Position numbers and translations under genes: made by a program. From assembly GCA_964034945.1 (NCBI GenBank), contig OZ035962.1, forward strand, positions 23,655,530-23,719,529: DNA of 64,000 bases. The letters run 5' to 3'. The stretch comes from Chrysopilus asiliformis. Lineage: Eukaryota > Arthropoda > Insecta > Diptera > Rhagionidae. The notes under the pieces are model-generated. The model ran no database searches. It was not told where the DNA came from and was given only the letters and a program-made list of their open reading frames with translations. Positions within the stretch are counted from its first letter, which is position 1; each line of letters opens with the position of its first letter. Positions 1 to 12,182 of the stretch are shown here, one piece after another.

Positions 1-62
1 GTTTTTGTAATATTTACAAAATATTTGTAATATTTACAAAATATTTGTAATATTAACAAAAT
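1..62. repeat. AT-rich tandem repeat at window start
   Basis: About three copies of a 20-21 bp unit built on TTTGTAATATTTACAAAATA. The unit is nearly palindromic. It probably continues to the left of the window. A degenerate echo (aacaaatattttgt, cgtaatatttacat) runs to about 200. Confidence 0.7.
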
Positions 63-2593
63 TTTTGCGAAAACGAAATACAAAAGTACAAAAACTTAAC
101 AAAATTGACATCGTACCATTAACAAATATTTTGTCGGCCCATGGGGGACAAATGGTTTCGTTATATTAACAAACGTTTTCGTAATATTTACATACATTTT
201 ATTTTCTGTGCGGCTTTGATATGTTTACAAACTCATAACTGTACTACGGGTATAAGAGGAGATGATTTTCATATACTTATAATATAGTTGTGATGAAATA
301 ATGTCACATAAACGACCCTTAATATAGTTTTGTTCCATCTCATTCTACAAAATTAAATAATAATTGAAAATCATACAAGAGACCGATGTCATGGAGTTTA
401 TATCTAAATATGGTTACATCAATTGATATACAGATTGAAAACAAATAAATATATATTGGAACTAGCTTAGTTGATTCATAAATGATACAAAATTTGCATA
501 TCATGCCAGTAAACTTATAGCAGTATATATATTTGTAACAGTGTTTTTGTATTTTTTGGTTCTCACGGTCAAACAGATACAAATTCAGAAACCAAAACAG
601 CGAGCTTTATAGTATAGAATAGATAGATACACACTCCATCGTTTACCGATAAATGTATCTACAATAAACTCATGTGTATTTCGTACAATGAATTTTCCTG
701 TAAACTTTCATTTGTGTCAAATGTAGTTATGTTTACCGATTATTCGCGACAATCAGTGTCATATAGGTATCTATACATCTTTACCTGCTTCCATACCATT
801 ATAGCAGATAAGGTGAACTGAGGTAAACACAGTTGGGGTAGGCATATGAAGCCGGTTGAGTGGATGAAATCCTTAGTGCAGGTGTGTTGCGCTGTAATCA
901 TAATGAATACATTCAAGTGCTTATATGTATCTACAAGTATATAGAAAAAAATGTTGGTATCACCAAATGATTTTCTTATAAGGGTATATGTAAAAAACTT
1001 AATTCTACGTTTTATTTGAAAAACTTTCTTCTTATTTGAAAAAAATGTCGTGAAGAACTGAAAAAATCTAAAAGTTTTTTTTTGGCTTTAATGAATTAAT
1101 TTTTATTTGTCCACAGAATCTTATTTTCCAACAAATAACCGTTTCCAAAAAAATTGAGAAAAACAAAAATGAAGGAAAAATTCTTATCAAAAACTTCCTG
1201 ATATTAGATGCTGCTAAACACTTTGATTTGAACCATTTGACCGATTGTGGAATCAAAAGTCTTCTAAGGGAAGTGCTACAGGACAGGTAGTGTGAAAAAT
1301 ATGTTCAACATCTTAATTTTTTATGTTAAAAAAAATTTACAACTTTCAATGTTGGGCAAAAAAGATGCATTTTGTAAAATCATAATTATTGAGAATGTAA
1401 AATTTATATTGGGAGTGTGAATTAATTCGTAGCGTTTTTTTTTCAAACAATTAAACATTTGTTGTGAAAAACTGGTTATACATTTATGACGTTTTCGACT
1501 GGCAGATTCAGGGCAGATTTAGAGCAGGCTCTACCACAGTTTAGAGCAAGTTATTTTCGAGCAGATTGGAGCAGATTTCGAGCACCTCTACTTGCGAGTC
1601 GAGCATTTCTCAAAAAACAAGAAGAAGAATAAAACAAATTAAAATTAATTTTGGGATCTTCCCTTTAAGTTTACGCTGCCCTAATATATTTGTGACCAAA
1701 TGAAATTCTTCTTCACTAGACGAAGAAGAATCCAAGAAATCAAACACAAGAATATTTTCAATTTTCAATTTCACACGATTTTGTTAGCCTTAACCTCAAA
1801 AGAGCAACTCAAATCTGACTACATTAGGCAGATCACAAAATTGCTCGAAAAATGCTCTTTTAGTGCTCGCATACGGAGTACTTTCGTCACTCGAACACGT
1901 AACTCTTTTGCGAGCGATCAAAAAATCTCAGTCGAACACAAGATCTCAGAGTGAGCAACTTCAGAGCAACTTCAGAGCAAAAAGATGTAACGGGCATATT
2001 TTGTTTATAAAGGAAAAACAAAACAATTATAATGAGTATATGATTTATACAAAAAAATTCAAAATATATTAATCTATCATGTAGGGTATAATGCCAGCTT
2101 AGGATTTAGTTTATATCACAGTTAAATTTTTTTTGAAATTCAAAAAATAATTGTAGCAACGGATTCAAAAAGAATATTCTGAATTATTATCTCGATGGTC
2201 AAAATTTAAAAGTCCTTTTGAAATATTGAACACGTGCAGGATTCCCTTAAATTCTAATTTCAAAAGAACAATAAAAGAATTCAAATTTGAGCCCATAACT
2301 ATTTTAAGATACAATAGAAAGAATACGGTACCAAAACGACGATTAACGAAAAATTAAAAATTAGAAGTTCACTCGGAGATGTAGCGTTGCTTCGGCAGGA
2401 TCGCTTGCACGTTTAATTTTGACGCGAAAATCAACAAGGGGTTATTCCCTATCATATAAATAAATACACGTAATTAAAATTGTTAATTAAAATTAAACAA
2501 AAAAAAAAACACACTAAAAGTTTAGTGAAAGCTTAGACAAACAATATATGTATAGTGAGACAATTTATCCGATGATTTTTGTGATATGGATTG
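63..2593. other. AT-rich intergenic DNA, no gene recognised
   Basis: Only short open frames with no recognisable domain. Between about 1500 and 1985 there is a loose cluster of gagcagattt / gagcaacttcaga words, suggesting an old degenerate repeat. No splice-consistent coding segment was found. Confidence 0.5.
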
Positions 2594-2685
2594 CACATAA
2601 AACATTTAATCGGCATATCTAATACATAGTTTGTGATCACACATAAAACATTTAATCAATATATCTAATACATAGTTTGTGTATA
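2594..2685. repeat. 46-bp tandem duplication
   Basis: Two adjacent copies of a 46-bp unit beginning CACATAAAACATTTAATC, at 2594 and 2640, differing at a few positions. A poly-A tract of more than 20 bases follows at about 2697. Confidence 0.75.
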
Positions 2686-3603
2686 TTTAAAGAACAAAAA
2701 AAAAAAAAAAAAAAAAATAAATAAAAACATAAAAAAAAGCAACGCAAGTTCGAGCCACAGGAGGACGTCAGCATACAACACGGAGCATGCAACATTAAAC
2801 AACACTATATGCAACATTCAACAAAGCAGCAAACATCGAAGATCATCATCCGACCAACGATTATTGAAACACAGGAAAAACACGATGAGTACCAAACACT
2901 TTCTTGTTGTATAAAAAAAAAAAATACTTTTGAATCAAACATTGAATTATATAACGAAAGAAAAGAAAATATATTTAAAAATTTGTACAATTATATTAGG
3001 CTTAGTAGGGTTAGTATAGTTAAAACAATGAAATTGAATAAACAAAAAATAAACATTCACGAATTAAAAGAAGAAGAAAATCTTTAAATAAATACGAATT
3101 CTTTTATTATCATACTTTTTTGTTGTTGTGGTCGACGTAATAAAGGACTATTATTTTTTTGATCTTTGACGAAGATTCAGGTTCGTTTGGGGATATTTTT
3201 GATTAAATATGTTGGAAGTTTAGATTACTAGGAGAGACAGGGAAAGTACTGCGAGCGTAAGTGTCGTTAAGTTTCGGTGGGTCAATTGTGTCAGGAAGTT
3301 GACGAGGCGGCAGGGAAGAGGAAACGTTCGCCATCTAGTTTCCACGAACTTGGGACAGGGACGATTTGTTTGTTACGCGCAAGGGCCATCCACGCATACA
3401 TAATTCTTTATGTAGCGTCGAACGAATTCAGTGATCGAAAAGAACCCCCCCGTACCGTGAGCTTGAGCCGGAAGACAAAATAAAATGTATGCGGCGATCA
3501 TTGATTTCGTAGGTGTTCCAGTTCAGCATATTGAACTCGAAATGAATCCACCGCGATCGGCAAAATAGAAAAGAATCTGACAACGCGTTACAAAGAGCAT
3601 GCC
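2686..3603. other. Unassigned region with poly-A tract and open frames
   Basis: Contains the poly-A run near 2700, a 92-codon open frame (2809-3087, +) that is Lys/Asn/Ile-rich with no known domain, and a more GC-rich stretch (3200-3480). It could be the remains of a retroelement or LTR, but no terminal repeats or protein domains were identified. Confidence 0.3.
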
Positions 3604-4645
3604 AGTCGAAAACGCCATTAGTGTACCAAGTATTGTCCGTCGCTAGCCACTACCTTTTCTCATCTTTCTGGCAGCATATGGATTCCGTGGCGAAAAAAGG
3701 ACTCGTCTTTGAGGCGATCCATGACTCAACCCAATTTTTGCATTGGTCGTATGAAGTGAAGTGCTGCTCAGCCAGGCCGTGCGTCATCGATCGGAAGAGA
3801 TGGTAGTCGGACGGAGCAATGTCTGGGCTATACGGCGGGTGGGGTAGGGTTTCCCATTTGAATGTTTCCAAGTAGGTTTTGACAGGCTGAGCAACATGAG
3901 GCCGAGCATTTTCATGCTGCAAAATAACTTTGTCATGTCTTTTTTGTCATGCCGCAATATGTGGCCGTTTTTCTTTCAGTGCGCGGCTCAAACGCATCAA
4001 TTGTGTTCTGTAGCAAGCTCCTGTGATTGATTCGTTAGGTTGGAGCAGCTCATAATACACTACACCCAGCTGGTCCCACCAAATACAGAGCATAAGCTTG
4101 GATCCATGCATATTGGGCTTCGCCTTTGATGTTGATGGTTGGCCGGGCTTAACCCATGATTTTTTACATTTTGAGTTCTCGTAGTGGATCCACTTTTCGT
4201 CGCCAGTTACTATACGGTGCAAAAAACCCTTCCGTTTGTGCCGTTGGAGCAGTTGTTCGCACGTGAAAAACGACGCTCGATATCTCTTGGTTTCAATTGA
4301 TGTGGCACCTAATTCCCTTGCTTTTGAATCATTCCAAGTTTGGCAATAGTTGAGCGATCATCCCTCAATGATTCTGCAAGTTCTTCTTGCGTTTGACAAG
4401 AATCTTCATCGAGCAAAATCAGCGTCCTCAAACTTTTTTGGCTGTCCGGGTCGATCTTTGTCTTCCAAGTCAAAATCACCACTTTTGAACCGTGCAAACC
4501 ACTTCCGACACGTTTGTTCTGCTAGAGCATGGTCACCATAAACTTCCTGTAAAATAAGATGACTTTCGGCAGCACTTTTCTTCATATTGAAGTAATGGAG
4601 TAAAACTCCCCGCAAAAACACTTTATTCGGTACAAAACTCGACAT
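3604..4645 (-). pseudogene. Decayed mariner transposase (mellifera-type)
   Basis: Reading from ATG at 4645 down to about 3604, the - strand gives a mariner-family transposase of the expected length (about 345 codons). The N-terminal paired-like DNA-binding region begins MSSFVPNKVFLRG and includes RKWFARFKSGDFDLEDK. The linker and catalytic region follow, with the TGDEKWIHY motif (first Asp) near 4200 and the YSPDIAPSDYHLF block (DD34D third Asp) near 3820. The copy is dead: frameshifts near 4430, near 4270 and after 3950, and an in-frame TAG where a Trp is expected near 4310. The second catalytic Asp, normally in HDNARPH, reads Glu (HENARPH). Wording is close to mariners common in ants, bees and flies. 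I could not identify the terminal inverted repeats. Confidence 0.93.
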
Positions 4646-5935
4646 ATTTGATGAAGTAGAAAGTATTTTATATTTCACTTCAAATAAATGATAAATACTA
4701 CAAATTAAGGGTCAATGACAGTACCTTTCCAATGAATATTTAGAAAATGGGAAAAATAAATAAAAAAATAGTTACATCATTTCCGTGAAGTACACATTTT
4801 ATATGTGAAGTTTCAAATAAATTTTGCAAAATTTTGTAATTTTACAAAAAGTCTTTGCAAAAAATCACAACATTGATCATAGGATATCTCACAAAAAAAT
4901 TACTGTGCATTTTGTAGTAACAAACTTTACAGCAACTCGTCTGTACACAATTTATTGATATGAATAGATTAAAATAGAAGAACATGTGTACAATAAGATA
5001 AGAATATAATGATTTATATATATATTAATATAACCCGCTATATAAACTATAGTTGTGGCATTTTTGGTAGGATTTTGTTGGAGTCAATATGGATTTTTGG
5101 TATTCAATGGGGAATGAGGTCTACATGAAATGAGTCGCATTAAATATTTGCCTTCTCATGTATTGTCATTCTGTTAGCATTTGTGGTTCATCACTTTATA
5201 TCATTATTGAGTTCATAATCCCACAATAGTCTATATATCATTATATATTATTGTGTACACAAATCAGTAGGTACTTACAGTATAAATACTAGCCGCCTCT
5301 GAATTTTTTTTGTATCAAAAACTCACACAATTTTTACTCATTTCCTTTTCGTAATCCGGTTTGTCCCAATGTCTCTTGAGTACATTATTCCCTTTTATAT
5401 TACATAATTAAATTAAATATTAAAGTTTTTGAATAGATAAATATAAATCAGTGGTCTCAATCGATTTTTTTAATTACTTTGTATTAAAACCAATCATGAT
5501 ATTAACTATCGATATTTTCACCGGATGGGTTTTTCAATAACATAGGGTTTTTGAGCTTTTAATGAAGGCCTTTTTATTGTTTAATCTGCTGCAATCTGGG
5601 TTTTTATGACATGAAAATTATTAAAAATTGCCGCTATTTATCAAATTTTTGTTTTTTTTACGGCTGTGTTTTGTAGTTACGCCACGACCGGAAAAATTGT
5701 AGTTACGCAACAGACAGGAAGTTCAAGCAGCAATGATTCATTCGATTGACATCTCCACTGAGTTTAATTTTTTTTCAACACACCTGTAAAAAATTAGTCA
5801 AAAATATATCGTTTATGTTATAGCACATTTAATTTAAACCATCCCAACGCTTGATTTATCCAAAGACAGATATCTCCACGAGAATTTGAGAATCGTATAT
5901 TTATTTGTAAAAGTCACACCTCTTATGCTGGGTTT
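4646..5935. other. AT-rich intergenic DNA
   Basis: No coding signal. Minor direct repeat of TTGTAGTTACGC at about 5665-5715. Nothing else recognised. Confidence 0.5.
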
Positions 5936-6107
5936 ACTGGAATGACAGATAATGACAATTTGTCATAAAAGAACGGACAAGTTCATTCTTTTATGAGAGA
6001 TTGTCATTTTTCTGACAGAAATAATGACAAAAATGATACTATTTACACGATAATGACAATTTATGACAAAAAAAAAAGGCAAATTTGTCATTCGTGTAAG
6101 CGCAGCA
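5936..6107 (-). mobile_element. Harbinger-like MITE, TTA target duplication (copy 1)
   Basis: 172-bp element with imperfect terminal inverted repeats (TGCTGGGTTTAC... / ...GTGTAAGCGCAGCA) flanked by TTA on both sides. It is the reverse complement of the copy at 8939-9119: the interior blocks GACAGAAATAATGACAAAAATGAT and ACAAGTTCATTCTTTTATGA match. A 3-bp TTA/TWA duplication is typical of PIF/Harbinger MITEs. No coding capacity. Confidence 0.8.
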
Positions 6108-6804
6108 TTAGTTTTGTTGCTTGTAGAAAATAAAAAATTGTAAAATGCAGCTTGGGTTTATTAATATAACAATCAAAGGTAGTGTAACTGGCAATTCTAC
6201 AGGCGAAAAAGGCTGATTAACTGAAAAATTTTGCAGAAAAGTTTTGCTGGTTGCATAATTAAACAGAAAATTCATATAACAACTCTCCTGATCTAGTTAA
6301 AAGGGTTCACTAATATCAGTCGGATGTTTCATCATGATCTTCCTCAGCTCCGATATCGCCCCTGGTTTCTAATTCTGGTGAATTCATCAAAATATAGAAT
6401 TCATCAATACGCTTACTGATCAGGTATAGCCAATTGGGCTCGCAATAAGTTTACCCATGAACATCATCAGTACATTATCAATACGGCGCCATTATACTCA
6501 TCGAGAGGCTCATGCAACGCTCATCGAAAGACTCATTGATAAAAATGAGTATATAAGTGAGTAGTAATGATGAGAATATTTCCCAGGCCTAGAACAAAAC
6601 TCATCCTGACTATCATCACTTCGCGTTAATGAGTTCATCGATGAACTCATCATGAACGATCTACTAGGGTTCTGATGTGGTCACTGTTTCATCCTTCATG
6701 AGCCTTAGTGCCCATTTAGACGCTTTTTTTCGGAACCCCGCAAATTGTAATTTTGGGCCCCAGGGAAAAAACAATTTATATTTAGTTACATTTTTATTAC
6801 AAGA
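6108..6804. other. Non-coding region with short palindromes
   Basis: Contains repeated GATGAGTTCATC / GACTCATTGAT words and the palindrome GATGAGTTCATCGATGAACTCATC near 6625-6650. This may be a degenerate foldback element, but the termini are not clear. Confidence 0.3.
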
Positions 6805-7068
6805 CTAGCTTGCATACCCGTCGTTGCCGGGTTAAGTTTTTTCAAAAAAATTTTTTATGGTTTATGTTGGAGCTAAATTTTAGGCCAATCGGTTCAGCAG
6901 TTTCCCCGCGAAAGAGTAACATAGAGGAAGAGCTAAGTTTCGAGATCACTTTACCCCCTCCCCTTACTCCCCCCACCTCTCGGGCTACTTTTTAATTGGT
7001 ATATGTTGGGGCTGGACCCCCGACGAACATCTATGCCAAATTTCAGGCTAATCGGTTCAGTAGTTTCC
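6805..7068 (-). mobile_element. Nonautonomous Helitron, 5'-truncated
   Basis: On the - strand this ends ...CCCGGCAACGACGGGTATGCAAGCTAG followed by T: a short hairpin (CCCG/CGGG arms) 8 nt before a terminal CTAG, the Helitron 3' signature. The body matches the full copies at 10157-10496 and 26027-26347. Similarity stops near 7068, so the 5' TCATACTAATATA end is missing. Confidence 0.72.
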
Positions 7069-8938
7069 CCTACACAACAGTATGCATATGCTGTTTATTT
7101 CTTTCGTGCAGTGATACCTTTTGGGAAAGACCCTATTTAAGAAAAAACTAAGAACTGTATACCCCAAAAATTGGCCTAACAGTTGCCGTTTCACTTTGTA
7201 AGTGATTTTGGGCTTTCCGACTTCGCGAGAAATTAAATAAAGATTTTTTTCACTCATTTCTATATATATATCGAATTAGATGTTCTTTACAACATTTGTA
7301 AGGTTTCGAATACAACAAGTAATTTTAAAGATTTTTTTTGAAAAAAAGCTAAAGATTTTTTCTATAGATTTTCATAGTGTAAAATCAGAATTCTGCGTTT
7401 GCTGTTACTATCTCAGCGATTTCTTCACTTTTCCTTAAGAAGTTTGAGTTAAGCCCAAAAATAAACATGAGTTTGCCCCCATATTTCAATATTCTCTCGT
7501 GGGCAATAGACATAATGTACAATAATAGAAGAAGAAGAGATCCAAAAAGGATCCCACATTTTGCCCTTCTCGACCTATTCAATGATGTATGGGTGTGTGT
7601 GTTTGTGTGTGTGTGTTTGTGTGTGTGTGTGTTTGATCGACCTAAAACATGTTTTGTATCTTTTGTTCAAAACACGTATGTTTAATGTTTATTACTTGCT
7701 TATATCCATGGTCGTATGAACATCTATGTATTTATATATCGACATGTTATGATATTTTATATCCGTTTGTACACATCAAACACCAACCAACATAACCAGA
7801 GTTTTTGTATATATGTATATGTCATCAGTATGTATAATTTTATCTTTATCTGCATAGAGGGATTCTAAAAATACTTACATATATTCTTTTATACTTACAT
7901 ATCTACAAAAAGCATACTCCAGAAAAAGTTAAGAAATATATAAATAGACATAAATGTGACCTTTTCCCCATGCCTGGATATATTTGATCGCATATTTATA
8001 GAGAGTTTGAAACGAAATAAAATAACGTTATATACGATACTATATGAGTATAAAGATACGTATGGATGATTTTATATATTTTGTATCTTCAGAGGTTTTC
8101 CTGAGTTTCCGAGTCCTTGCTATAAGTGTTACGTACAAATCTAGACTAAGGATGAGAAGATAGATAGGCGTTCAAAATGGAGTCACGTCTGATTCTGTTT
8201 CTGTGCTTAAAGGATTCTTGGGTTTCTTCCAGTGCTAATATTTCTTTACTAGTACGACGTCCATATATATACGAATAGCTCATACACTTTAAACTTTCAT
8301 AAGGAAAGGCATCTTTAGAGACTTGGTGTGGTTCTTCAGCTAGCTACACACTCACGGCACCAGAGCCTTGGGTCCTCTGAAGGACGAACGTCGGTAGATG
8401 GATCCATTGAGTTTGACCCAGGCTGATGGGTGGGATTTGTTACACTGGAAAATGTTGCTCTATGCAAGCATATCTTGTGGATAATAAAATGAGAAAAAGT
8501 TTGTTTTTGAACATAGAGAGAAAAAAAAACATGTTAAATTTAACTAAAATGTCCTGGTTAAATAATTTTTGTATGGGTTCAACAAAATTTTCAATTTATT
8601 GGGTAACCCTACCAAGTAATTGGTTAAATTACCCATGGCTAAATTTTTCTGAAAAATTCAAAAACTAATGGTCTTCATTTTAACGCCACAGTCGAGGGAT
8701 GTATGAACAGACTCCCGACAAAAACGTAAGCCCCATGAATTGAAATTCGCAGGTCAAGTCCCGTCGAAGGATTATTATTTTCTTTTTTTTTTGGACTAGT
8801 TTATATTTATTTTCATAAAAATATTATGAATTGTTTAAAACAAAATAATAAATTTTATAAATAAAATAATGATTTTACTTAGGAAGGGGCAGCGAGGGCA
8901 GAAGTAGTCCGATTTCGCCAGTTCAAGAGCTAGCCTTA
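7069..8938. other. AT-rich intergenic DNA with GT microsatellite
   Basis: Holds a (GT)n-type microsatellite at 7590-7634. The rest is AT-rich with poly-T/poly-A runs. No coding segment is supported. The stretch 8330-8430 is somewhat GC-richer but has no recognisable product. Confidence 0.5.
7590..7634. repeat. GT microsatellite
   Basis: Interrupted (GT)n runs of the form gtgtgtgtttgtgtgtgtgt. Confidence 0.9.
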
Positions 8939-9119
8939 TGCTGCGTTTACACGAATGACAAATTTGTCATTTTTTTTGACATAAACTGTCATCGTCGTGT
9001 AAATAGTATCATTTTTGTCATTATTTCTGTCAGAAAAATGACAATCTTTCATAAAATAATGAACTTGTCCATTCTTTTATGACAGATTGTCATTATCTGT
9101 CATTCGTGTAAACCCAGCA
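8939..9119 (+). mobile_element. Harbinger-like MITE, TTA target duplication (copy 2)
   Basis: 181-bp element, inverted relative to the copy at 5936-6107, with TIRs TGCTGCGTTTACACGAATGACA and its near-complement at the right end. It is flanked by TTA on each side and has no coding capacity. Confidence 0.85.
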
Positions 9120-9197
9120 TTACACTTTCCGGCAAAATTTCATGTCTCTAGCTTAGTTTGATTTCAAGTTATCGTGTACACGGACAAACAGATGATA

Positions 9198-9441
9198 TCC
9201 TATAATATAATACGAGGAATGTCTGTCTGCACAACGATCTCAAAAACCCGCCTAACGATTTTCATGAAACTTGGTGGTTAGGGATCTTCGGGGACAAGGA
9301 ATCGATCTAGATAGGTCTCACCTCTGAGAACATTTCCCTCGATACCCCTCGCCTGGTATCTTCGAATTGGGTGGTCCGATCTTAATGAAACTTTAGAGTA
9401 ATACTAAGGCTTTCGATTTTTCCACTACAAACCTGATGTTT
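9198..9441 (+). repeat. Dispersed repeat family C (Helitron-like start)
   Basis: Begins A|TCCTATAATATAATACGAGGAATGTCTGTC and continues with CGATTTTCATGAAACTTGG and GGTGGTCCGATCTTAATGAAAC. The same text appears inverted at about 33595-33814 and 48106-48497. The TC start after A and the TGTCTGTC run resemble Helitron 5' ends, but no CTRR terminus with hairpin was found, so the class is open. Confidence 0.6.
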
Positions 9442-9745
9442 TTATATAAAAAAAATCAACATTATACCCAATTATATTCATCATATGAAGATTAATTATG
9501 TAAGAAAGGTATCGTCTCACCGTTAGGTGGATTAGGCTGTGTGTTTTTCTAACAGAGGTGAGACCCATCTAGATCGATAGGTCTCACCTCCAAAATTTCA
9601 GCAAAAGGACGACTTTGAGGTGGCCGAGCATGGCTCGGTTTTCCTGGTACTTAATCAATAATTTCAACACTATAAACACACTAGTATTAGTATCATCAAT
9701 TTTTTGGGACGGTTAATAGCCCTATTCACAAAATGCATCCCAACT
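9442..9745. other. Short region with a 37-bp palindrome
   Basis: At 9555-9591 GAGGTGAGACC...GGTCTCACCTCC forms an inverted repeat around CATCTAGATCGAT. The same words occur inside repeat family C just upstream (9325-9335), so this is probably a rearranged piece of that family. Confidence 0.45.
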
Positions 9746-9971
9746 TTAACACGTTCGTGACATCATGTACCACTGGTGGTACATGTACAGTTTTTTAAAA
9801 CCGCGCGAGTAAATAGTGCGGTAGTTTTTTTGTGGAAGTAATATAAAAACTTGCACCGTGTACCACCGATGGCGCACAACCGCCATAAAACAAATCGCTA
9901 GTGTACCACCCGTGGTACACGATGTCCAAATGTAAAAAAAGTTGAAAAAGCAAATGTCGCGAACGTGTTAA
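9746..9971. mobile_element. piggyBac-like MITE (TTAA, CACGTTCGTGACAT ends)
   Basis: Flanked by TTAA on both sides (9746-9749, 9968-9971). The termini are CACGTTCGTGACAT and ATGTCGCGAACGTG. The interior carries several GTACCACNGGTGGTAC palindromes. A relative lies in inverted orientation at 24907-25157. The TTAA duplication is the hallmark of the piggyBac superfamily. Confidence 0.78.
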
Positions 9972-10156
9972 TGTAAATTTTGACATTTCTATTTCATTTT
10001 ACAGTTGAAAAGTTTTACAGTTGAATTCAGTTTGGAATTTAAAAAAATTATTTTAAGTTTTGTCTCTAAACTTCAAACGATAAAATCAACAAATTAAAAG
10101 TCGGTTTATGCGTATAATTAATATTGAACCCAAAATTTGTGTGAAACTCACGAATA

Positions 10157-10496
10157 TCGTACTAATATATAAAAATGAGTTGGTGTCTGTCTGTCTATCT
10201 GTCTGTCGGTTCCTCTTTCACGCCAAAAAGGCTGAACCGATTGACTTGAAATTTGGCATAAATGTTCGTCGGGGGTTCAGCCCCAACATGGACCCAATAA
10301 AAAGTAGCCCGAGAGGTGGGGGAGTAAGGGGAGGGGGTAAAGTGATCTCGAAACTTAGCTCTTCCTCTATGTTACCCTTTCGCGGGGAAACTACCCCTGC
10401 GGGGATTAGCCTGAAGTTTAGCTCCAACATAGACCATAAAAAAAATTTGAAAAACTTAACCCGGCAACGACGGGTATGCAAGCTAGTTTATTTATA
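10157..10496 (+). mobile_element. Nonautonomous Helitron (full length)
   Basis: 340 bp from A|TCGTACTAATATATAAAAATG to ...CGGGTATGCAAGCTAG|T. It has a 5' TC after A, a TGTCTGTC minisatellite, and a 3' hairpin CCCGGCAACGACGGG 8 nt before the terminal CTAG, with T following. There is no target duplication and no Rep/helicase coding. The 129- and 87-codon open frames here are repeat-derived, not genes. Confidence 0.78.
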
Positions 10497-11814
10497 AATT
10501 ATACTTAACTTTACGTTCTCATTTTGATTCGGCGTAGATTTACAGGGAATTCGACAATTACATTTTCTGAATACTAAAGTGTGCGCCGTAGATTTAAAAT
10601 TACGGACAAATAACGAGTTACATTTTGTGAATAAGTTCATAATTCTATGCGCTACAAATTCTATAACAATCCCATCATACTTTACTTGTGGTTTCACCAT
10701 ATAGGGTATTAAAGTTGATTTATTCATATGCATAAACTGTTCCAATTTATTCGATTTTTGTTGTGATTTTGGTGCGTTTTCCATTAATCGGCACATATTA
10801 TCTGCGTAATTTTATGTAGAACTTTTGTGTTTTCATTTACAAATTATTAAAGCATAAAAATGCAAGTTAAACAAAAATATACATACAGTATACATACAAT
10901 TCTGCATTATTTGCATGAAAATCACTTAATTTTTTTGAATGACTTTTTATCGGTTTCCTATTACTCAAATTATCAATTCGTCAGTCAGTCGTAGTTCTGA
11001 TCTTGATATAAACGGTTTAAAAGTCAACTTAGATTTGAACAAAACGTTTTTTTTGATGATAAGTGCGAATGACATTTGTGTTAAATGCTTTTAATTAAAT
11101 AACAATTAAAGTGTAAAAGGAATTCTTAAAACAGGATTTAAAAGAAAAATATGGGCTCTCCACTACATATTCAATTTATAGGCATGTTTTTATTAATTTT
11201 ATAGTGCGAAACTTTTAGTAAACATTTTAATTCGGTAACGTAAAATACACCTGTTTGTTGTAGAAAAATGTTTTCAACATAACGTTCTACATCGTTTTCA
11301 ACACGCAAATTGACAACACTGTTGACAATAAGGTTTCTCTATTTTGGGCGCCTTAAGAACTATCAAAAAGATAAAAAGTTTTGCTTAAATTGGTTGTGTT
11401 TATCAAAAATTAAGTGAAAATTTAAAATTTTGTGAAAATTTCGTGAAAATTTCGTGAAAGTTTTGTGATAATTTTATTCAAATTGCTTGTTTTGCAAAAG
11501 AAAATCTAAAACTCTTTCAAACTGGCTATAATTCAAGGATTTTTCCCAAACACAAAGTTTCTTTTTAATTAGAAAAAACGGAATTTAGATTTTCTCCTTT
11601 GTTTTTCTCAATTTACTGAATATGGCGGATGATGTCAAAAAAAGCACAAGCGCTGGCAAATTCAATGATCTTTTAAATATCAGGAATAAAATCACTTTCT
11701 GCCAAAACTGAAACAATACACTCTATATTCATATAACATTAAAACTTGGAGACATTTCAATAAAAATTACGTTTAAATTGTGAAATTTTATATTTTTTTA
11801 AGAATATTTTTTCG
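10497..11814. other. AT-rich intergenic DNA
   Basis: Includes a 102-codon - strand open frame (10488-10796) with no recognised domain, a short direct repeat of GTGAAAATTTC at about 11432-11462, and a short ATG frame at 11622 (30 codons). The missing first exon of nudel could lie here, but I cannot place it. Confidence 0.4.
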
Positions 11815-12182
11815 CGTCTATTTCATACGCAGGGCAATTTGCCGGGCATTTAATATTCCAGCATGGCACAGAACAATTTGATTTTACAGCCCAATATAAC
11901 TATTATCAAGGCCCTGTTATACCAATCACTGAAAAATAAAAAAAAAAAGTCTAAAGCTTACTATGACGATCCTCAATATTTAAAAGGAAATTCTCATTTA
12001 AAAAAAAACTAGCAACTTATGAAATGCAGGGCAAATAAATAAAAGCTATTTTACGACATTTCAAAAACTATTAATTTTAAAAACAGCAGGGCAACGAGTT
12101 TCTTATTTTCTCATCAAAACCCACTGTTTTTGATTGACCTGCAAACAGTATGGCAAAACTAGCCCTGGGTATGAAATAGACG
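11815..12182. mobile_element. TIR element, CGTCTATTTCATAC family
   Basis: 368-bp stretch bounded by CGTCTATTTCATACGCAGGG and its inverted partner CCCTGGGTATGAAATAGACG. Internal GCAGGGCAA words recur. The right ~110 bp reappears at 36827-36939. Nonautonomous DNA transposon; superfamily uncertain because the target duplication is not clear. Confidence 0.72.

Noticed and set aside
2809..3087. 92-codon + strand frame after the poly-A tract
   Set aside because: Lys/Asn/Ile-rich as expected of AT-rich non-coding DNA; no domain or splice context.
8690..8770. Sequence with CAGGTCAAGTCCCGTCG considered as a tRNA gene
   Set aside because: No cloverleaf could be drawn; no matching acceptor stem or A box.
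10488..10796. 102-codon - strand open frame
   Set aside because: No domain or convincing composition; begins at the Helitron end. Treated as chance.
11622..11711. ATG frame beginning MADDVKKSTSAGKFND as nudel first exon
   Set aside because: The peptide looks protein-like and the ATG context is fair, but no GT donor gives the phase-1 end required to join 13886, and the frame stops after 29 codons.
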